A stretch of DNA of 64,000 nt from Anisus vortex (GCA_949126835.1 OX421501.1:5464499-5528498); one strand, 5' to 3'. Counted from the first letter of the stretch, positions 1 to 12,900 are shown. Notes: a model not told the origin generated them from the letters alone. Translations and numbers: made by a program.

Positions 1-413
1 TGGATGTCCCAGATGATATAAATACAACGGATTTTGTTTATTCCTTGACAAATTTTACTGGCAGCCCGGATATCGTTGAGCTAGCATCCAGTGATCTCTA
101 CTACATCCCTGCAAGTAAACAAAGTGAAACGATCTGGTACATGAAAAAGTTCTACCAGAACCGTTCATTTCTGGAGATCGCTATCCCAACAGTTGTTCGT
201 GGTCTAGAAAAAAAGTCCGACTTGGTATTGATCAAAGGTCAAAGTCTATGGAACGCAGATCGCAAAAATCCCTTCAGAATCTACTATAGCGTTCAGCACT
301 TCTTACACCCTATGAAGATATCTGATAAACAAACTCTTCAAGGAATCTGTGATATGTTTGCAACAGACATTTTAAGTCAAAATTTTGGTTTTAAATCTTC
401 AAATTCAACATAA
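1..413 (+). CDS. STELLO/DUF288-like glycosyltransferase, copy 1, 3' end only
   Basis: This is the last 137 codons of a gene entering from the left edge, in frame from base 3 and stopping with TAA at 411-413. The protein is about 86% identical by eye to the C-terminus of the complete copy ending at 5255, sharing TDFVYSLTNFTGSPDI, PTVVRGLEKKSDLVLIKGQS and the ending FGFKSSNST. It is therefore the C-terminal part of the last exon of a paralogue. No in-frame stop or frameshift is visible. There is no start codon here: a TTG at 45 is internal. Several N-x-S/T sites suggest a Golgi or secretory lumen location. The gene is convergent with copy 2. Catalytic activity cannot be judged because the N-terminal domain lies outside the window. 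Confidence 0.85.
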   Translation, partial: DVPDDINTTDFVYSLTNFTGSPDIVELASSDLYYIPASKQSETIWYMKKFYQNRSFLEIAIPTVVRGLEKKSDLVLIKGQSLWNADRKNPFRIYYSVQHFLHPMKISDKQTLQGICDMFATDILSQNFGFKSSNST

Positions 414-489
414 CGTGTTAAGTCCTATGCAATCATTGTTGAAGTTTTAGATCCATATGTCTTACATATTTATTTTTTAGCCTCCTAAT

Positions 490-495
490 AATAAA
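490..495 (+). terminator. Candidate polyadenylation signal of copy 1
   Basis: A canonical AATAAA lies 77 bp after the stop codon of copy 1, in a T-rich context. This is a reasonable position for a short 3' UTR, but AT-rich sequence produces such hexamers by chance. Confidence 0.4.
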
Positions 496-581
496 TATAT
501 TATTTTTCTGTACAATATTTATTTTATATTTTGTTATATTTTACCGACACTTCTCCCATAAATAATACCTATGTTATTCTT

Positions 582-900
582 GGTTTAAGTCAAGTCTTGC
601 ATTTAGATCAGTGTTTAATTATTTTTTTTATATTGGTTTTCTTTGTTGTTCAGGCAACCCATTCCATACCAATATTTCTGTTCATGCATGTATTGTATAT
701 TGTATTGCATATCTCATTATCTTATTATATTTTGTGTTGTATTTTCTAAGTTATAATTTAATGTCTTGTGTATCATTACTACTTTACTCTTTGCCATCCT
801 GTCCTTTAGAATTTCTAAGTTTAGTTATTTAATTATTGGTGTTTCAATCATCACTTTTTAAATATTCACTAATAATGAACCTTTCAGCTTTTTTTCCCTG
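582..900 (-). mobile_element. LINE 3'-end fragment (non-LTR retrotransposon)
   Basis: A degenerate copy of a dispersed LINE C-terminus and 3' region, in reverse orientation. Recognisable blocks are the reverse complements of the WNSLPEQ-like segment (ggcaacccattcca) and of the EDRRAKS region (cctttagaatttc). The best-preserved copy is at 54465-54920. No usable frame remains. Confidence 0.6.
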
Positions 901-1095
901 GATTTGTTATACCTTTTAATGATGTGTTTAGTAAATGCATACAGAATATACATTTTCTAATAGTCTTAATTATGGTATTCTAGGTAACATTTTAACTCTA
1001 TATTCATACTTCGTAATTTTAGTTTTCCATTAAATGTTTTCCATAATTGAAATATGTCTTTGTTTCGTTTTCTTATCTATCAGCTATACGTGTGT

Positions 1096-1235
1096 GGCCT
1101 TTATTTTAGCCCAGCTAATGTCAGGTACCCATCAGAGCTGGGAGTCCCAGAAAAAAAAAAGTTGCCTGAATCAGGATTCGAACCCAGGCCTGCGGTACCC
1201 CAGTCGAACGCGCTGCCGCTTAGCCACAGCGCCAA
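1096..1235 (-). mobile_element. tRNA-derived SINE fragment (family 1)
   Basis: Contains the reverse complement of a pol III B box (gattcgaaccca) followed by an A-box-like segment (cgcgctgccgcttagccaca), then the body with 'catcagagctggga'. It matches the full-length copy at 34866-35145. A tRNA gene is unlikely because the cloverleaf is incomplete and the same unit recurs about ten times. Confidence 0.75.
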
Positions 1236-1730
1236 ATACATTATATATAATTCGTATTTTCTTTATTTCTTTTGCTTGTTGTAATATGTCTAAGCTGCGA
1301 CGTACAACACGCCCTACAATGCAATCCCGGCCTAAGCTCGTGTATACCCTCCATCACATGCACTGTATTATGCAGGAAGAAGAACAAGACCCCCCCCCCC
1401 CTCCCAACCTCGAAGCTAGGCGTTGGTGTGGTTTTTGGTAACTAACTAAATGACACACAAATTATACTCTACAACATGAAAGAGAACACTGAACACAAAT
1501 GGTTCTAATCTACCTTTGACAACTTCTCAAGTTGTTTTGTGAATGTCTTTCTATTTACTTATCTTTATATTTATTTATATCGTAATACACACACATATCT
1601 TTATATTATATATACTTTATACATATATATCTACTCCATGGCCCGGATGAGAAAGAAGTCATGTTGGGCGTGACGTTAGCATCCACTTCGCCTTCAAGTC
1701 TTGTTACTACTACAGAAATGCAAACACATG

Positions 1731-1732
<2 letters not shown>

Positions 1733-1767
<35 letters not shown>
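1733..1767. repeat. (TA)n microsatellite
   Basis: A run of about 17 TA dinucleotides. Confidence 0.9.
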
Positions 1768-1770
<3 letters not shown>

Positions 1771-1974
1771 CTTTCTGTCCTACTTTTCTGTGCGTCTGTA
1801 TTTATTTACAAGAATCTATCCTTTTAGTTAATTCTAGTATAAAGTATTTCTGTTGATACATCCCAATTGCCAATGTTGTTAGAAACGTGTTTTTTTTCTA
1901 AATATTTGAAGACTATTTGTCTATCAATCTCACTTGTATTGGGCAAATCTTTTAATCAATCTCACTTCTGTACC

Positions 1975-2640
1975 CATGGGTCTCAAAGTTGCCACCGATA
2001 CGATCCCATTAAGATTACACCGGCGGGCGAACGCATGTGGGGGACAGCTCCGGCTGCGGTTCAAGACCCATTGCACTGCTAAGAGGCCACGGGATTTCGG
2101 TGGGGAGGAAGCAATGGGCGCAGAAGTCCCTCCTCACAAACCACCAGGTGCCTGATTGTCTGTACCTATAGTATAGGATTTGAACTACCGGGTGACATGC
2201 AGGGGCGAAGCCAGAATTGTTTTCCAGGGGGGGGGGGGCTGAACTTTCGAGTGACAAATATTTACCAAATACCAGGGGGGGCTGAACTTTCGCGTAACAA
2301 ACATTTACCAAATTTTTAACAAATTTAGTACTTATTTTTAACAAAATCTGTTGAAAAAATATTGTTTTTTTTTAAATTCCAGGGGGGGCTTAGCCCCCCT
2401 CAGCTCCCCCTGAGGCTTCGCCTCTGGTGACATGACAGGTAAACGGGCGAGCCACCACGATAATGATCCTAGGCGAACCGAAGTGAACAATCACTGGGCT
2501 GCGGAAACCTTCCCTGTTACACAGCACGCCACGCCTTTGGCGTGACACGGGGGTGGCTCCAGCCCGGACAGAGCTTTGGTGTTCTTCCCCTTCCCGCCAT
2601 GGATCACCCCTAATACGTTACGCCACTGGACTATAGAGCC
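1975..2640 (-). repeat. Interspersed repeat family X, interrupted copy
   Basis: Reverse-strand copy of a roughly 450-bp GC-richer repeat seen in forward orientation at 4085-4512, 12060-12365, 37690-38893 and 53460-53705. Shared blocks include 'cggcgggcgaacgc', 'gaggccacgg' and 'gaggaagcaatg'. The copy is split by a 227-bp hAT-like MITE (2200-2426) and resumes afterwards. The family's class is unknown and no coding capacity is visible. Confidence 0.7.
2200..2426. mobile_element. hAT-like MITE with perfect 8-bp target duplication
   Basis: The ends form a 13-bp terminal inverted repeat, CAGGGGCGAAGCC at the left and its complement with one mismatch at the right. The element is flanked by direct copies of GTGACATG at 2192-2199 and 2427-2434. 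An 8-bp target duplication with CAGGG-type termini is characteristic of the hAT superfamily. The 227-bp interior has no ORF. A related but older copy lies at 16554-16797. Confidence 0.85.
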
Positions 2641-2984
2641 CATTGGGCTGGTCTGTGTTATTTTAAAGACATTATAATTCGATCAGTCTATCTATCTTTC
2701 TGTCTATCAGACTACATATTTATATAACTGTCTTTATATATATATATATCTATGTATCTAGACTATATATTTATTTATCTATATATTTATTTGTCTGTCT
2801 ATCTATCCATCTCTCTCTCTATCTCTCGCTGTCTTGAAATACAATTTTCATAAATGATTTTTACAATATTATAACGAAACTCACTACGGTAAATATACAC
2901 TAACAAAATACACTGATTAGAATTAAATCTTCTTCTATTATCAATATATATAATATATATAATGACGGTGAGTTTGTTTGTTTG

Positions 2985-2998
<14 letters not shown>

Positions 2999-3028
<30 letters not shown>
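2999..3028. repeat. (TA)n microsatellite
   Basis: About 15 TA units following a short (GTTT)n run. Confidence 0.85.
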
Positions 3029-3032
<4 letters not shown>

Positions 3033-3070
3033 GTTTGTCCTCTATAGGCGCTTAAGCCGTTTGACTAATA

Positions 3071-3138
3071 GTAAAGTAAAGTATCCCGTCGGACCAAATT
3101 GATCCATAGGGCCGGTGAAGCAGCGTTCACCAGTTTTG
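3071..3138 (-). mobile_element. SINE family 1, 3'-end fragment
   Basis: Carries the SINE tail and body in reverse: 'gtcggaccaaattgatccat' and 'ggtgaagcagcgttcaccag'. The tRNA-like head is absent. Confidence 0.7.
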
Positions 3139-3239
3139 ACTAATAGGGTCAAAAGTTAAATGTATAAATTGGAAACGTCCTCCAATAGAGAATTTTATTT
3201 TATGACTTATTATCATGAATGTGTTGATTTAAAAAATCC

Positions 3240-3690
3240 AAAATGTTAGATCCAACTATGCAAATACATAAAGCCGTATATAGCAAATGGTCATTTCCGT
3301 TCATTAGGACTACTAGGTTGAACGCGATATTTTGTATGTTGAACGCGAGGGTCTTTTCGTGTTTCCCCAATTATGCTGCTAATTTTTTAATGTGGCGAGA
3401 CCTTTTTTATAAGTTACGCACCGCAATTTGGCTTGGATAGTTTCAATTGTTTACTTTAAAAAATACTAGCGTATGACGTAATGTCTATCAAATTATTTAT
3501 TTTTTCATTATTGATGTTTGCATTATCCTTTTAAGTAAAAGTAACCAAAGGTTTTAATTTTTTAATAGATTTACGTCACTATTAAGAATATCCTTTAAAA
3601 GGCGACTGTATACACTCTATAAATTAAATGATACGAATGATAAAAAAAACATGTTAGGCCTATAAATGATTACTTTCTAATACCGGGTAC
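3240..3690. other. Intergenic, nothing recognised
   Basis: AT-rich sequence without a convincing gene. A 65-codon frame at 3243-3440 has no recognisable motif and no paralogue elsewhere in the window. Confidence 0.5.
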
Positions 3691-3699
3691 CATACGCTT

Positions 3700-4070
3700 G
3701 ACAGCAACAATATAAAATAAAAACTAAATACCGAAAGAAACATTCTCAGTACTGTTTTATTGATACAATAAGCAAGAACAAAAATTAAATACAGAAAAAA
3801 TCTTTCTCAATTAAGTTTTTATTGCCTTGAAATATTATTTTCTAATTTTGTTTAAATTATTTACCTTTTTTATTGTTTTGTAATTTATGTTTTTTTTCTT
3901 TTAGATAGTATATGAGCATGCTAATTTAATAGCATGGATAGAAGAGCTATACTACTATAGAAATGCCCATTCTTCTTCTTCTTAATCTTATATTATTGTT
4001 AATTTAATCTTATTAATAATAAGGCAAGTCAACACAACTGTTCGCTACATTTTAATATCGAATTTAAAAG
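3700..4070 (+). repeat. Direct repeat unit, left copy
   Basis: This AT-rich unit contains 'taccgaaagaaacattctca', 'acaataagcaagaacaaaaa' and 'cttttagatagtat'. It recurs as a direct copy at about 4545-4838 on the other side of repeat X copy 4085-4512. The two could be the ends of a larger element, but no terminal motif was found. Confidence 0.5.
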
Positions 4071-4084
4071 TTTCTTAAGTCTCT

Positions 4085-4512
4085 TTCGGCTCTTGTGTCC
4101 AGGGCGTAATGCTTAGGATTGAGCAATCTCTGTACAGGCTACAGCCACCCAACGACACGCCGACGGCGTGGCGTGCCGTGTAACAGGGAAGGTTTCCACA
4201 GCCCAGCGATCGTTCACTGCGTTCTCCAAAGGATCATTATTGAGGTGGCTCGCCAGTATAGCTGCACTGTCACCCGGTGGCATAAATCATAAAGGCCTAC
4301 TATAGGTACATGCATCCAGGCACCGGGTGGTTCTTGAGACGGGATTGCAGCGTCCATTGCTTCCTCCCCACCGAGACCAGTGGCCTCTCGGCAGTGTAAT
4401 GGACCTCGGACCCGCTGCGGGGGCTGTGCCCAGTGCGTTCGCCCGCCAGTGTATTCTTAATGGGAATGTATCGGCGGTTTACACACTACGCCAGTCCTTA
4501 AGGCCACAATTA
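4085..4512 (+). repeat. Interspersed repeat family X, fullest single copy
   Basis: The best unexpanded copy of family X in the window. It includes the single-copy segment homologous to the unit amplified at 37735-38718 (here degenerate, around 4275-4325) and ends near 'cggtttacacactacgccag'. It has no coding potential. Confidence 0.65.
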
Positions 4513-5009
4513 TTATGCATATGCCAGGGTCAGGTCGACCAGAAACAATTAAAAATAACAAAAACTAAATACCGAAAGAAACATTTTCAACACTGTTTTA
4601 TTAATACAATAAGCAAGAACAAAAATTAAATACCGAAAAAAATCGTTCTCACTTTAGTTTTTATGGTGTTGAAATATTATTTTCTACGCTTTTTTTTATT
4701 ATTTACCTTTTTATTGTTTGGTATTGTGTTTTTTTTTTCTTTTAGATAGTATACTATTGTTAATTTAATAGGCTATTATTAATAACAAGACGAGTCAACA
4801 CAACTGCTTGCTACGTTTTAATACCAGAAGCCTGACAGTAACAATTATTATGCATATGCCAGGGTCAGGGCGACCAGAAACAATTGAAAAGAACAAATAA
4901 TAAATACCGAAAAGAAACGTTCATTGTCTTTATTGTAATATAGTCTCTTTTCTTTATCTCTTAACAAAACACATTGTAGTCATTCGTTTCTCTGTCATTT
5001 TGACGGGCA
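4436..5009 (+). repeat. Left arm of a roughly 570-bp dispersed inverted repeat
   Basis: The sequence reappears in reverse complement at 14650-15222. Shared blocks include the end of repeat X, 'atgccagggtcaggtcgacc', 'taccgaaagaaacattttca' and 'acgggcatatccactagt' (diverged). The arms are about 9.6 kb apart and one lies inside the copy 2 gene. The 'atgccagggtcagg' block occurs twice within each arm. Confidence 0.75.
4929..4934 (-). terminator. Possible polyadenylation signal of copy 2
   Basis: A minus-strand AATAAA about 320 bp beyond the copy 2 stop codon. It lies inside the inverted-repeat arm, so its relevance is uncertain. Confidence 0.2.
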
Positions 5010-5254
5010 TATCCACTAGTTTTAGTTATAAACTTACAAATTGTACCTGCAATTTCAAAACCAAACATTGCAATGAATAATGAAAAGAGAAAAAATACAA
5101 ATGCTTTTACAGCACAATTGTAATAATATATAAATGTTAGACTAATTTTAAATACGAGCCGCCCTAACAATAAGAGAAGTATGAATCCATTATAGAAGTT
5201 GTATTTCTAGCGTCTCTGGTCTTCAAGAACGTAACCAATAAATGTAAATGTACA

Positions 5255-6941
5255 CTATGTTGAATTTGAAGATTTAAAACCAAAATTTTCACTTAAAATA
5301 TCTGGTGCAAACATATCGCATATATCTTGAAATGTCTGTGTATCAGATAGCTTCATAGGATGGAAGTAGTGCTCAACACTAGAGTAGATTCTGAAGGGAT
5401 TTTTGCGATCTGCGTTCCATAGACTTTGACCTTTGATCAATACCAAGTCGGACTTTTTTTCTAGACCACGAACAACTGTTGGGACAGCGATCTCCAGAAA
5501 TGAACGGTTCTGGTAGAACTTATTCAAGTACCAGATTGTTTCACTTTGTCTTACTGAAGGGATGTAGTAGAGATCACTGGATGCTAATTCAAAGATATCC
5601 GGGCTGCCAGTAAAATTTGTCAAGGAATAAACAAAATCTGTTGTATTTACATCATCTGGGACACCCAACGAATTCTTTATATCACTCATTGTATTGACCA
5701 ACGCCTGTCTACCTACAGGAAATTTCCACCAATACCACCAGCTTGATGTCAAGGTCACGTTCAATTGAGTAATGCCTTCCGTTACCCAGAAGTGATCTTT
5801 GCTAGAGTTTGAAAGTGCCCAATGTTTGAGCATGATATCGTCACCGAGGATGAGGTAACCTTTGACCCTAAGATTCATCTCCATTGCTTTGATAGCACAG
5901 AGGTACGCGACATGTCCTTTCTCAAGGCTGGCCTCGATAAAGCTAACCTGCTTCCTCATCGGCTTGGTTGCCTCTAAGAAGTTGTTGGCATCGTCTCCAC
6001 AGTAGATGAGGTTTGGAAAAACGTTGCTGTACAAAGTGTCAAGATAAATTACATTGTCGTAATGCCCGGGCATATTAAATACAATAATCACTTGAATATC
6101 ATTGTAAAAGTTTAAGTAGGGTGCTTTGGTAAAAGCCCAATATATATTGGTAATATTGGGACATATTTTAGAAATTCTCTCTATAGCTTCTTGTGAAATC
6201 GATTTAGAAAAGTTGGCCTTGTTTATCAACTGCACTTCCTGTTCCGCTGGTAGAAATATTACTTTGGACAAACTATTTTTGTCCTTATAAATGTCATCAT
6301 GAAGTTCATGAAATTGTTCTAGTGCTAATGTTTCTGTGTTGTTTAATGTTACAATTTCTCTTACTCGACTAGGCTCGGTATATCCTAGATCTAATAAATC
6401 TTCCAGCCATAGACGAGTTAACTCAATTTCTTCTTGTCTCCAAAACTTTTGATCCACCATTGATGTGGTCAGCTCAAGAACACACCCGAAGAACGATACT
6501 CTTGCTGGACATGTCCAGTTGGTCAAAAATCTAATCAGAGATTCTGTTTGGAAGTACATATCCTTTTCATCTTTGGCGTCATCTAAGTAGGAATGAGGAC
6601 TTCGGTTCTGATAGGCGTTAGCTGGAAAGAAAGCCAGTCGGTCTCCGATCTCCCACATGAGTCTCTGTGCCCAGTACCCACGCCAAATGTCACACATTCT
6701 GAAAGTGGTGCCAGTTGGTATAAGCAAAGCCCAGAAAGCTCTTTCGTGAAACAAAGTGTTTTGGGAGTTGAAAGGGCAGAAAACACCTTGCGGGAGGATG
6801 ACAGGTGGCGCGTGTGGGTCGAAGGTCACGTTGATTGGTGCTGTGACAGATTTTCTGGTCAGTCTAAAGATGGCGTCAACATCTGGATCTCCGTTAACAA
6901 TACCTTGTTGTATGGTTGGCGTAGTCCAATGGCTGAATAAC
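5255..6941 (-). CDS. Copy 2, exon 5 (last exon)
   Basis: Acceptor attttaacag|G at 6943-6942. The first base completes the Trp codon begun in exon 4. It encodes residues 214-774 and stops at 5255-5257. Its 1687 bp equals the length of the matching exon of copy 3. Confidence 0.9.
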
Positions 6942-9900
6942 CTGTTAAAATAAATATACTCCTTTAATAGTAGGGTTTTAAATGTGTGTTTTTTTTGTTA
7001 TTACAGAATATGTATCATTTTTAAGCTTACAATGGTTTACATTTAAATATTTTTTAATGCCTAAGTATTCGAGACTTACTGAGAACACAATTATAACTAG
7101 TAATATTTCTAATCGACAAAATGCGCTTAGAATTTCGGCCTTAAAGATAAGATAAGATAAGATAAGATTGCTTTATTGATCCAAATAAATGGAAATTTGA
7201 CTTGATTACATAAATTCCGTCTTTCAGCATACCTAAAACAATATTAAAGAACCATTTGTACTCAAACACAATAGACATTCACGCATCTATCATACCATTT
7301 ATCATACAAGAAAAAAGTAGGCCTATTATTTAGGAGTGAGGAATCTTAAAATTGTCTAGAATCATTTTTCTATAATATACTGCCCATAAAATAACATTAG
7401 CAAAAATTGCACGTGGCATCATAAAAAGTATTATATTAAATCAATTTATATAAAAAGACTACCTTAACGCCAACCAAGAAATCATTTGTTTGGATGTATG
7501 AAAGTAAAACGTTTTGTAATTAATAAAAATATTCAAAAGAAATATGACATAAAGCTCTATAAAATTAGCCATCGCCATTATATTTCAGACTTCAAGAGAG
7601 ATTGTGCAATCAGTTGCTTCGTTAAATACAAATTGTTACGAGCACCTTGAAAAATCATATGAACAAAAATCTTTAAAGATTTCGTAAAATTGTGATCGTT
7701 TTGTTTCACCATGTTGATTAATTGTAAGAAATAATTACCAGTATGTTCTGTTTGAGACATCTCCAATTTTAGATAATGGATAACCTCTTGGCCACAGTGT
7801 GGATTGACCGAAATGATGGTAAGGGTTAAAGAGATGTTTGCCACCAAACATAAGTCCTGATGTTTCTTCACTGTAGATAAAACCATCCAGGTTGTCGATG
7901 GGTCTGGAATAACATAGTATAGTATTATATTTTTTATTTCTCGTTGTCTTTCTGGAGAGAATCACAAACTGTTAAGTTTTAGTTGTTTTTTTTTAGAAGT
8001 GCCGAGAGACTAATGGAATGTTGTTTCATTGAATAAATGAGATCAGTTAATATTATCTTTATTCGTTTGTCAATTAAAACAAAAACGTGAACTAACCATT
8101 GTCTTTACCATAATTCGAACCAAAGAAGCTTCATTTTAACTTTCCGAATGCGCTTTCATTGTGCTTAATAATACTTTTTATACTGTTAGGTTACAGTGCA
8201 TACATAGTTTAAAACACCCTTTTATTAATCCCTCGACAGAGTTTATATTTTAAAATACTTTAATTGTCGGGACACGATTGTTTATTTTTCTTCGTTGACT
8301 AAAATCTAATTAGGCTATAAACGCATCACTCTTGAAACCAGCGTAAACCAGTTAGAGCTAACGCGGAGGGATATTCAATTTCGCGGGCTTCTTGGGTACT
8401 ATAAAAGACCGAGACGCGGACTACTTCTCTCTCTTTCCGCTAGGCACCATCGACAGTAGACACTATGCCTTGTTTACCCATTTTCGCCATGTTTCACTAA
8501 CATCGTTTGATTTTGCAAGTTATAATAAAGTTTCTTCATTTATTAAATTAAACAGTCAAGGAGTTGGTTTTTGAATTCATATTACTATTGAGAATAATTG
8601 AATAGTATCAGGACAAGGTTAACCAAACTTGGAAAAATTGCTGCAGACTGTTTATCACTCTCAGAACGAAGTGAGTTCCCGCTGGCCTAAAAAAATCAAA
8701 CCCTAGTCAACCGCCAAAAGAATTGGAGTGAAAGCTACAATTTAACAATACTATATAATAATCTTTAGATTGAGGTTATGTTTATCTTATATATTTCATA
8801 TGATTGTCAAATTTTTAAAATGATCAATCGAGATCTATTTTTATTATCTTTAATAAGATTTTGTTGAACATATACAACATATATTATTACATTATTTTTA
8901 TTGATACCGACCTATTGTCGTCATCCGTTTCATAGATAAACTTGGCCCCGTGTGAGATTGCATAAAGAAAGCCGATATTCTTGCGGGCGTAACTCTTGTA
9001 AGGGAGAGAACTTGTGACTTTAAAGTTGAGAAATTTCTGGCTGGCGATATTTAAGAAGTCACAGTTTGGGAAACTGAAAGAGAAGATTTCATAATTTTTA
9101 AAAATATATTTTTCGTTCTTCTAGAGTTGCCAGCCACCACTTGATAAAAATATTCGTTTGTAACTTTTGAAAAGCCTGTATGCTGAAAGACATGTGTCAT
9201 GTTACGACACATGGCTCTAATTAATTAAAATGTTTCAAAAATCGCTACGTTTTGGTTTCATATCGATTATGCTAGATTAAACTCTGATTTAGAAATACAC
9301 CCGAATAACAACATGTTGCAATGTTCATCTAAACATAAAGAAAAAAACATTTTCCTTATCCCTTATACGAGAACAAATGCATATAATTACACTTCCTGAG
9401 TAGCATTCTTGCATAGAATGGGTTGCATGAACAAACCAGGAAACTCAGCATCATTTAAAAAATTAATAAAGAAGCAAGTTTAGACTCGGGTCATGGATGG
9501 GCGTAGGACGCAATAATTTTCTTTACAGAAGGAGCGTCTGTAATATATAAGATAAGATCTGACTATACATGTTATATTTACACAAAGTGGCGGTCACATA
9601 AGAATGCATGAGTAAATGAATGTGTATGTGTGTTGCCATGTTACTATCACTTATTATATTTATTCGCACGTTTCATTTGATGAAAGACATTAGTAAGTTA
9701 AGTACCCATCGGACCAAATTGATTATATGGCTGGTGAAGCATCGTTCACCAGTTTCTGTGGCCACGGCATACTAGATGATTGTTTGGCCAGCACAATGTA
9801 CAGCCGTCTTTACTTTATTAAAATCAGGCACCCATCAGATCTAGAGCTGGGTAGTCTCAGGGACATCCTCCAGACCCGGTACGCCAGGCGAACGCACTGT

Positions 9901-12900
9901 CGCTCGGCCACCCCAGTCCATTTCAATTTATTACTACCATTTTAAAAGCACGATTTTTTCCAATATTTTTCATTCTTCCTGTACCACGTTTATTCAAGGC
10001 TAATGTCATACACGACTTTGTCACGTGCACAGCACTCCTGCAGTACCAAAGACTAACATGGACCGTTTGTTCTATTTTTAGAGCTCATCGATCAATGTTC
10101 TTTTTTTCCCGTGCGCACCCAACAAGGCTGTCTTAAATTACTTCTACGCTCCTATGATTACATTAAAGGATTCCGCTGTATACAACTTTTAATTTTGTGG
10201 CGTTTTGGGAGAAGATTAACGTCACACGCAACTAATAAAGGTCTTAGATGTAATCAGCTCTTATAAGATACTATAATCATATCATCTGTACGTACAAAAC
10301 CACTGACAACATTGCCACAATCCTGCATGTCTGATTGGAGTGAAAATGAGTCTTTCCTTTCTTTCTCCTACATTTAACACTTTATGTATTTTGCATCGCA
10401 ATGAATTTTACTTACATTATATATGTATATTTCTGCATGCTTATAAGTATATTACTTATTGTTATATGACTAGTTATTGATATTAGTTTCCCTTTCATGT
10501 ATATTCCAAATGCTGTAAAACGTGTGTGATTAGCGCCCCCCCCCCCCTTACCCTGACCACGGAAGATCGGAAAACAAGTCAAGGACATATGTGGCGCAAT
10601 CATCACTGATCCCACCTATTGACCTTCACCCCCCTACCCGTACCTCCTTACGTCCTCGACCAACGGGATATAACATGTACTTGAAAATAGACATCTGAGG
10701 TGGCCAGGTGGTCGAGTTAACCGCTGTAAGCCGTATAACGTAATGAGCCGACCGTGAAGAAAGCAAATTCTGACCACGGGAAAAGGCTTTAGATGTCGTC
10801 CACCACCGCCCCCCCCCCTATGGTCAAAGGCGTAAGATAACCCCGCCCTCTCCCGTGCTTTCCCTACTCCTGTCAATCAGACTAAGAAAACATGTACATT
10901 TCCCCCTACCACTCCCATTTTGCACCACGTGACTATCCATGCTTTTAGTTATAGATTTAACTTTTAGTTAGAGTTTTACAGAAAGGCTAGCTAGGCGGTC
11001 GTGAAACGGAGTGGGTCCCATCTGGGCCCCTCCGAGACCTTTGTGAAGGCTCCGACCCTAAGTCTGTATCTAAATCTTAATCTTTGCTGTTTATATTGTT
11101 GGACAATGTACCTAGGATATTATGTATGATATATATATGCAACGGTATACTCAGTCTTAATGTGAATAAACTTCAGAATATAATGTTTTCGCTCGTGTTC
11201 TTTAGTGACTATAATCGATGTTGTGAAGTCTATATGTGTTTAGTATAGCCAAACCTCTGCATAATTACCTCAGACGAGCCACGGAATTCTACACACACAA
11301 ATATAAATTTGATCATCAATACGTAACCTCTACCACAGTACTCCGGCTTATCCCTTAAGACAAAACGCAGCCAACAAGAATAGAAAGAGAATAATTCATC
11401 TCTTATCTATTTATGCAGACCACTCTTATAAGAAGGAAAGAATACACATACGAGCCTGCCTGCCACACCGCGTGACATAATTCAGTCACTTTTACTTAAT
11501 CATACAGAAGGCACGACACACAGGAGGCTCAGGTGCAGATCTAAACCCAACTTATAAAGTTTACGTGGTGATTAAGTGGTCTAATCACCCCCCGCCACGT
11601 GACAAATTTTAATCTTAATTTTTCATTGCGTAATTCATAGTAAATTATTTAACCGGAAGTCTAGAGGACTTATTAGTGCGATCGGAAATTCCGAAAACAA
11701 GTGTTTAGAGTTATCAAATAGGAGAAATATTAAATCAAGCTGTCCTTCTTATTATAATGTTTATCAGTACGAACCATGTCATAGAAGCCAATCAATGTAT
11801 CGTCATCTTTGATGGGAGAAATGTATAGTTACCTGTATCATGTAATACCTTCATTTATAAGCCAGCGAACTCAATAAATAAGTAAATATAAATATTATTT
11901 TACGCCAGTTGAAGTGATAGTAGCAACAAATTTGGTCAACAACTCGTTTAACCACAACATTAACAGCCGCTATAGTCGTGCTGTGTCCCTTTCTTCGAAT
12001 CCCTATGTGACTAGTGAGTATTATACACAAGCCTGTAACGCCGATAAGGCGAGTTGCTTAACATAGGATACGGTCTCGGTAGTTCATGCACAACACTTCA
12101 ATCTCCGCTTGAAGAACTCCCCGCGGATCATTATCGTGGTGGCTCTTTCGTATAACAGTACTGTCGCCCAGTAGCACAGATCCCAGACTATAGGTCTGGA
12201 CATCCAGGCACCAGAGTGGGTATGAGATTGACTTTTGCGCTCATTGCTTCCTCCCCCACCTCGGTTCCGCGGCCTCTCGGTAGTGCAATGAAGTTCGAAT
12301 GCGTAGCAGTTGCTGTCCGCCATGGCTTCGCCCGCCTGTGTGCTCTTAAGGGTAAGGGACGGCAGTGAAATTGATCTAATTGTCAGAAAATTCAATTTTT
12401 AAGCTTTTGCCTAAGTTGTATAGTTTAACTATTCCTGTATCCAAAACATTAAGTTCGGAAATTTTAGAAACATTTAAATGTAAAAATTGCATTTGTAATG
12501 GGTATACATCAGAATTGTATTTTTTTTAAACATATTTACTCTACAATAATATAAAAAATGAGTTTAATTATATATTAATATACATGAAATATAAGGTTAA
12601 CATCTTCTCTTTGTGGGAAAAAAATCTTACAACAAACCATTAGAAAATAGATGAAACAATTGAATTTTTCAATTTTACTCCCCAATTATTTTTTTCCCTA
12701 GGATTGTCAGTTTTTCAGGTTTGTCTCAAAATACTACTTTTTCTTCTTCTTTTTGTATTAACTTCCTTGTTTTTGAAACAAGCGTTATGAAATTTTTTGC
12801 ATACATTTATTACATGTATGTAATCAAAGTTACTAGGTGAATTTTTGATATGAGTTATACTTTTCCTTAAATTAAATTTTAATTAAAATTTTTAGCAATT

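Noticed and set aside
4961..5170. 69-codon frame with a hydrophobic stretch
   Set aside because: Part of it lies in the dispersed inverted repeat and the counterpart at 14650 is not open; no family recognised.
6593..6940. 115-codon plus-strand frame, mirrored at 47688-48035
   Set aside because: Antisense shadow of the conserved last exon of copies 2 and 3; its conservation follows from the coding strand.
10890..11200. Possible solo LTR or gene end with AATAAA-like signals
   Set aside because: No TG...CA borders, no second copy and no coding match; left as part of the unidentified insertion.
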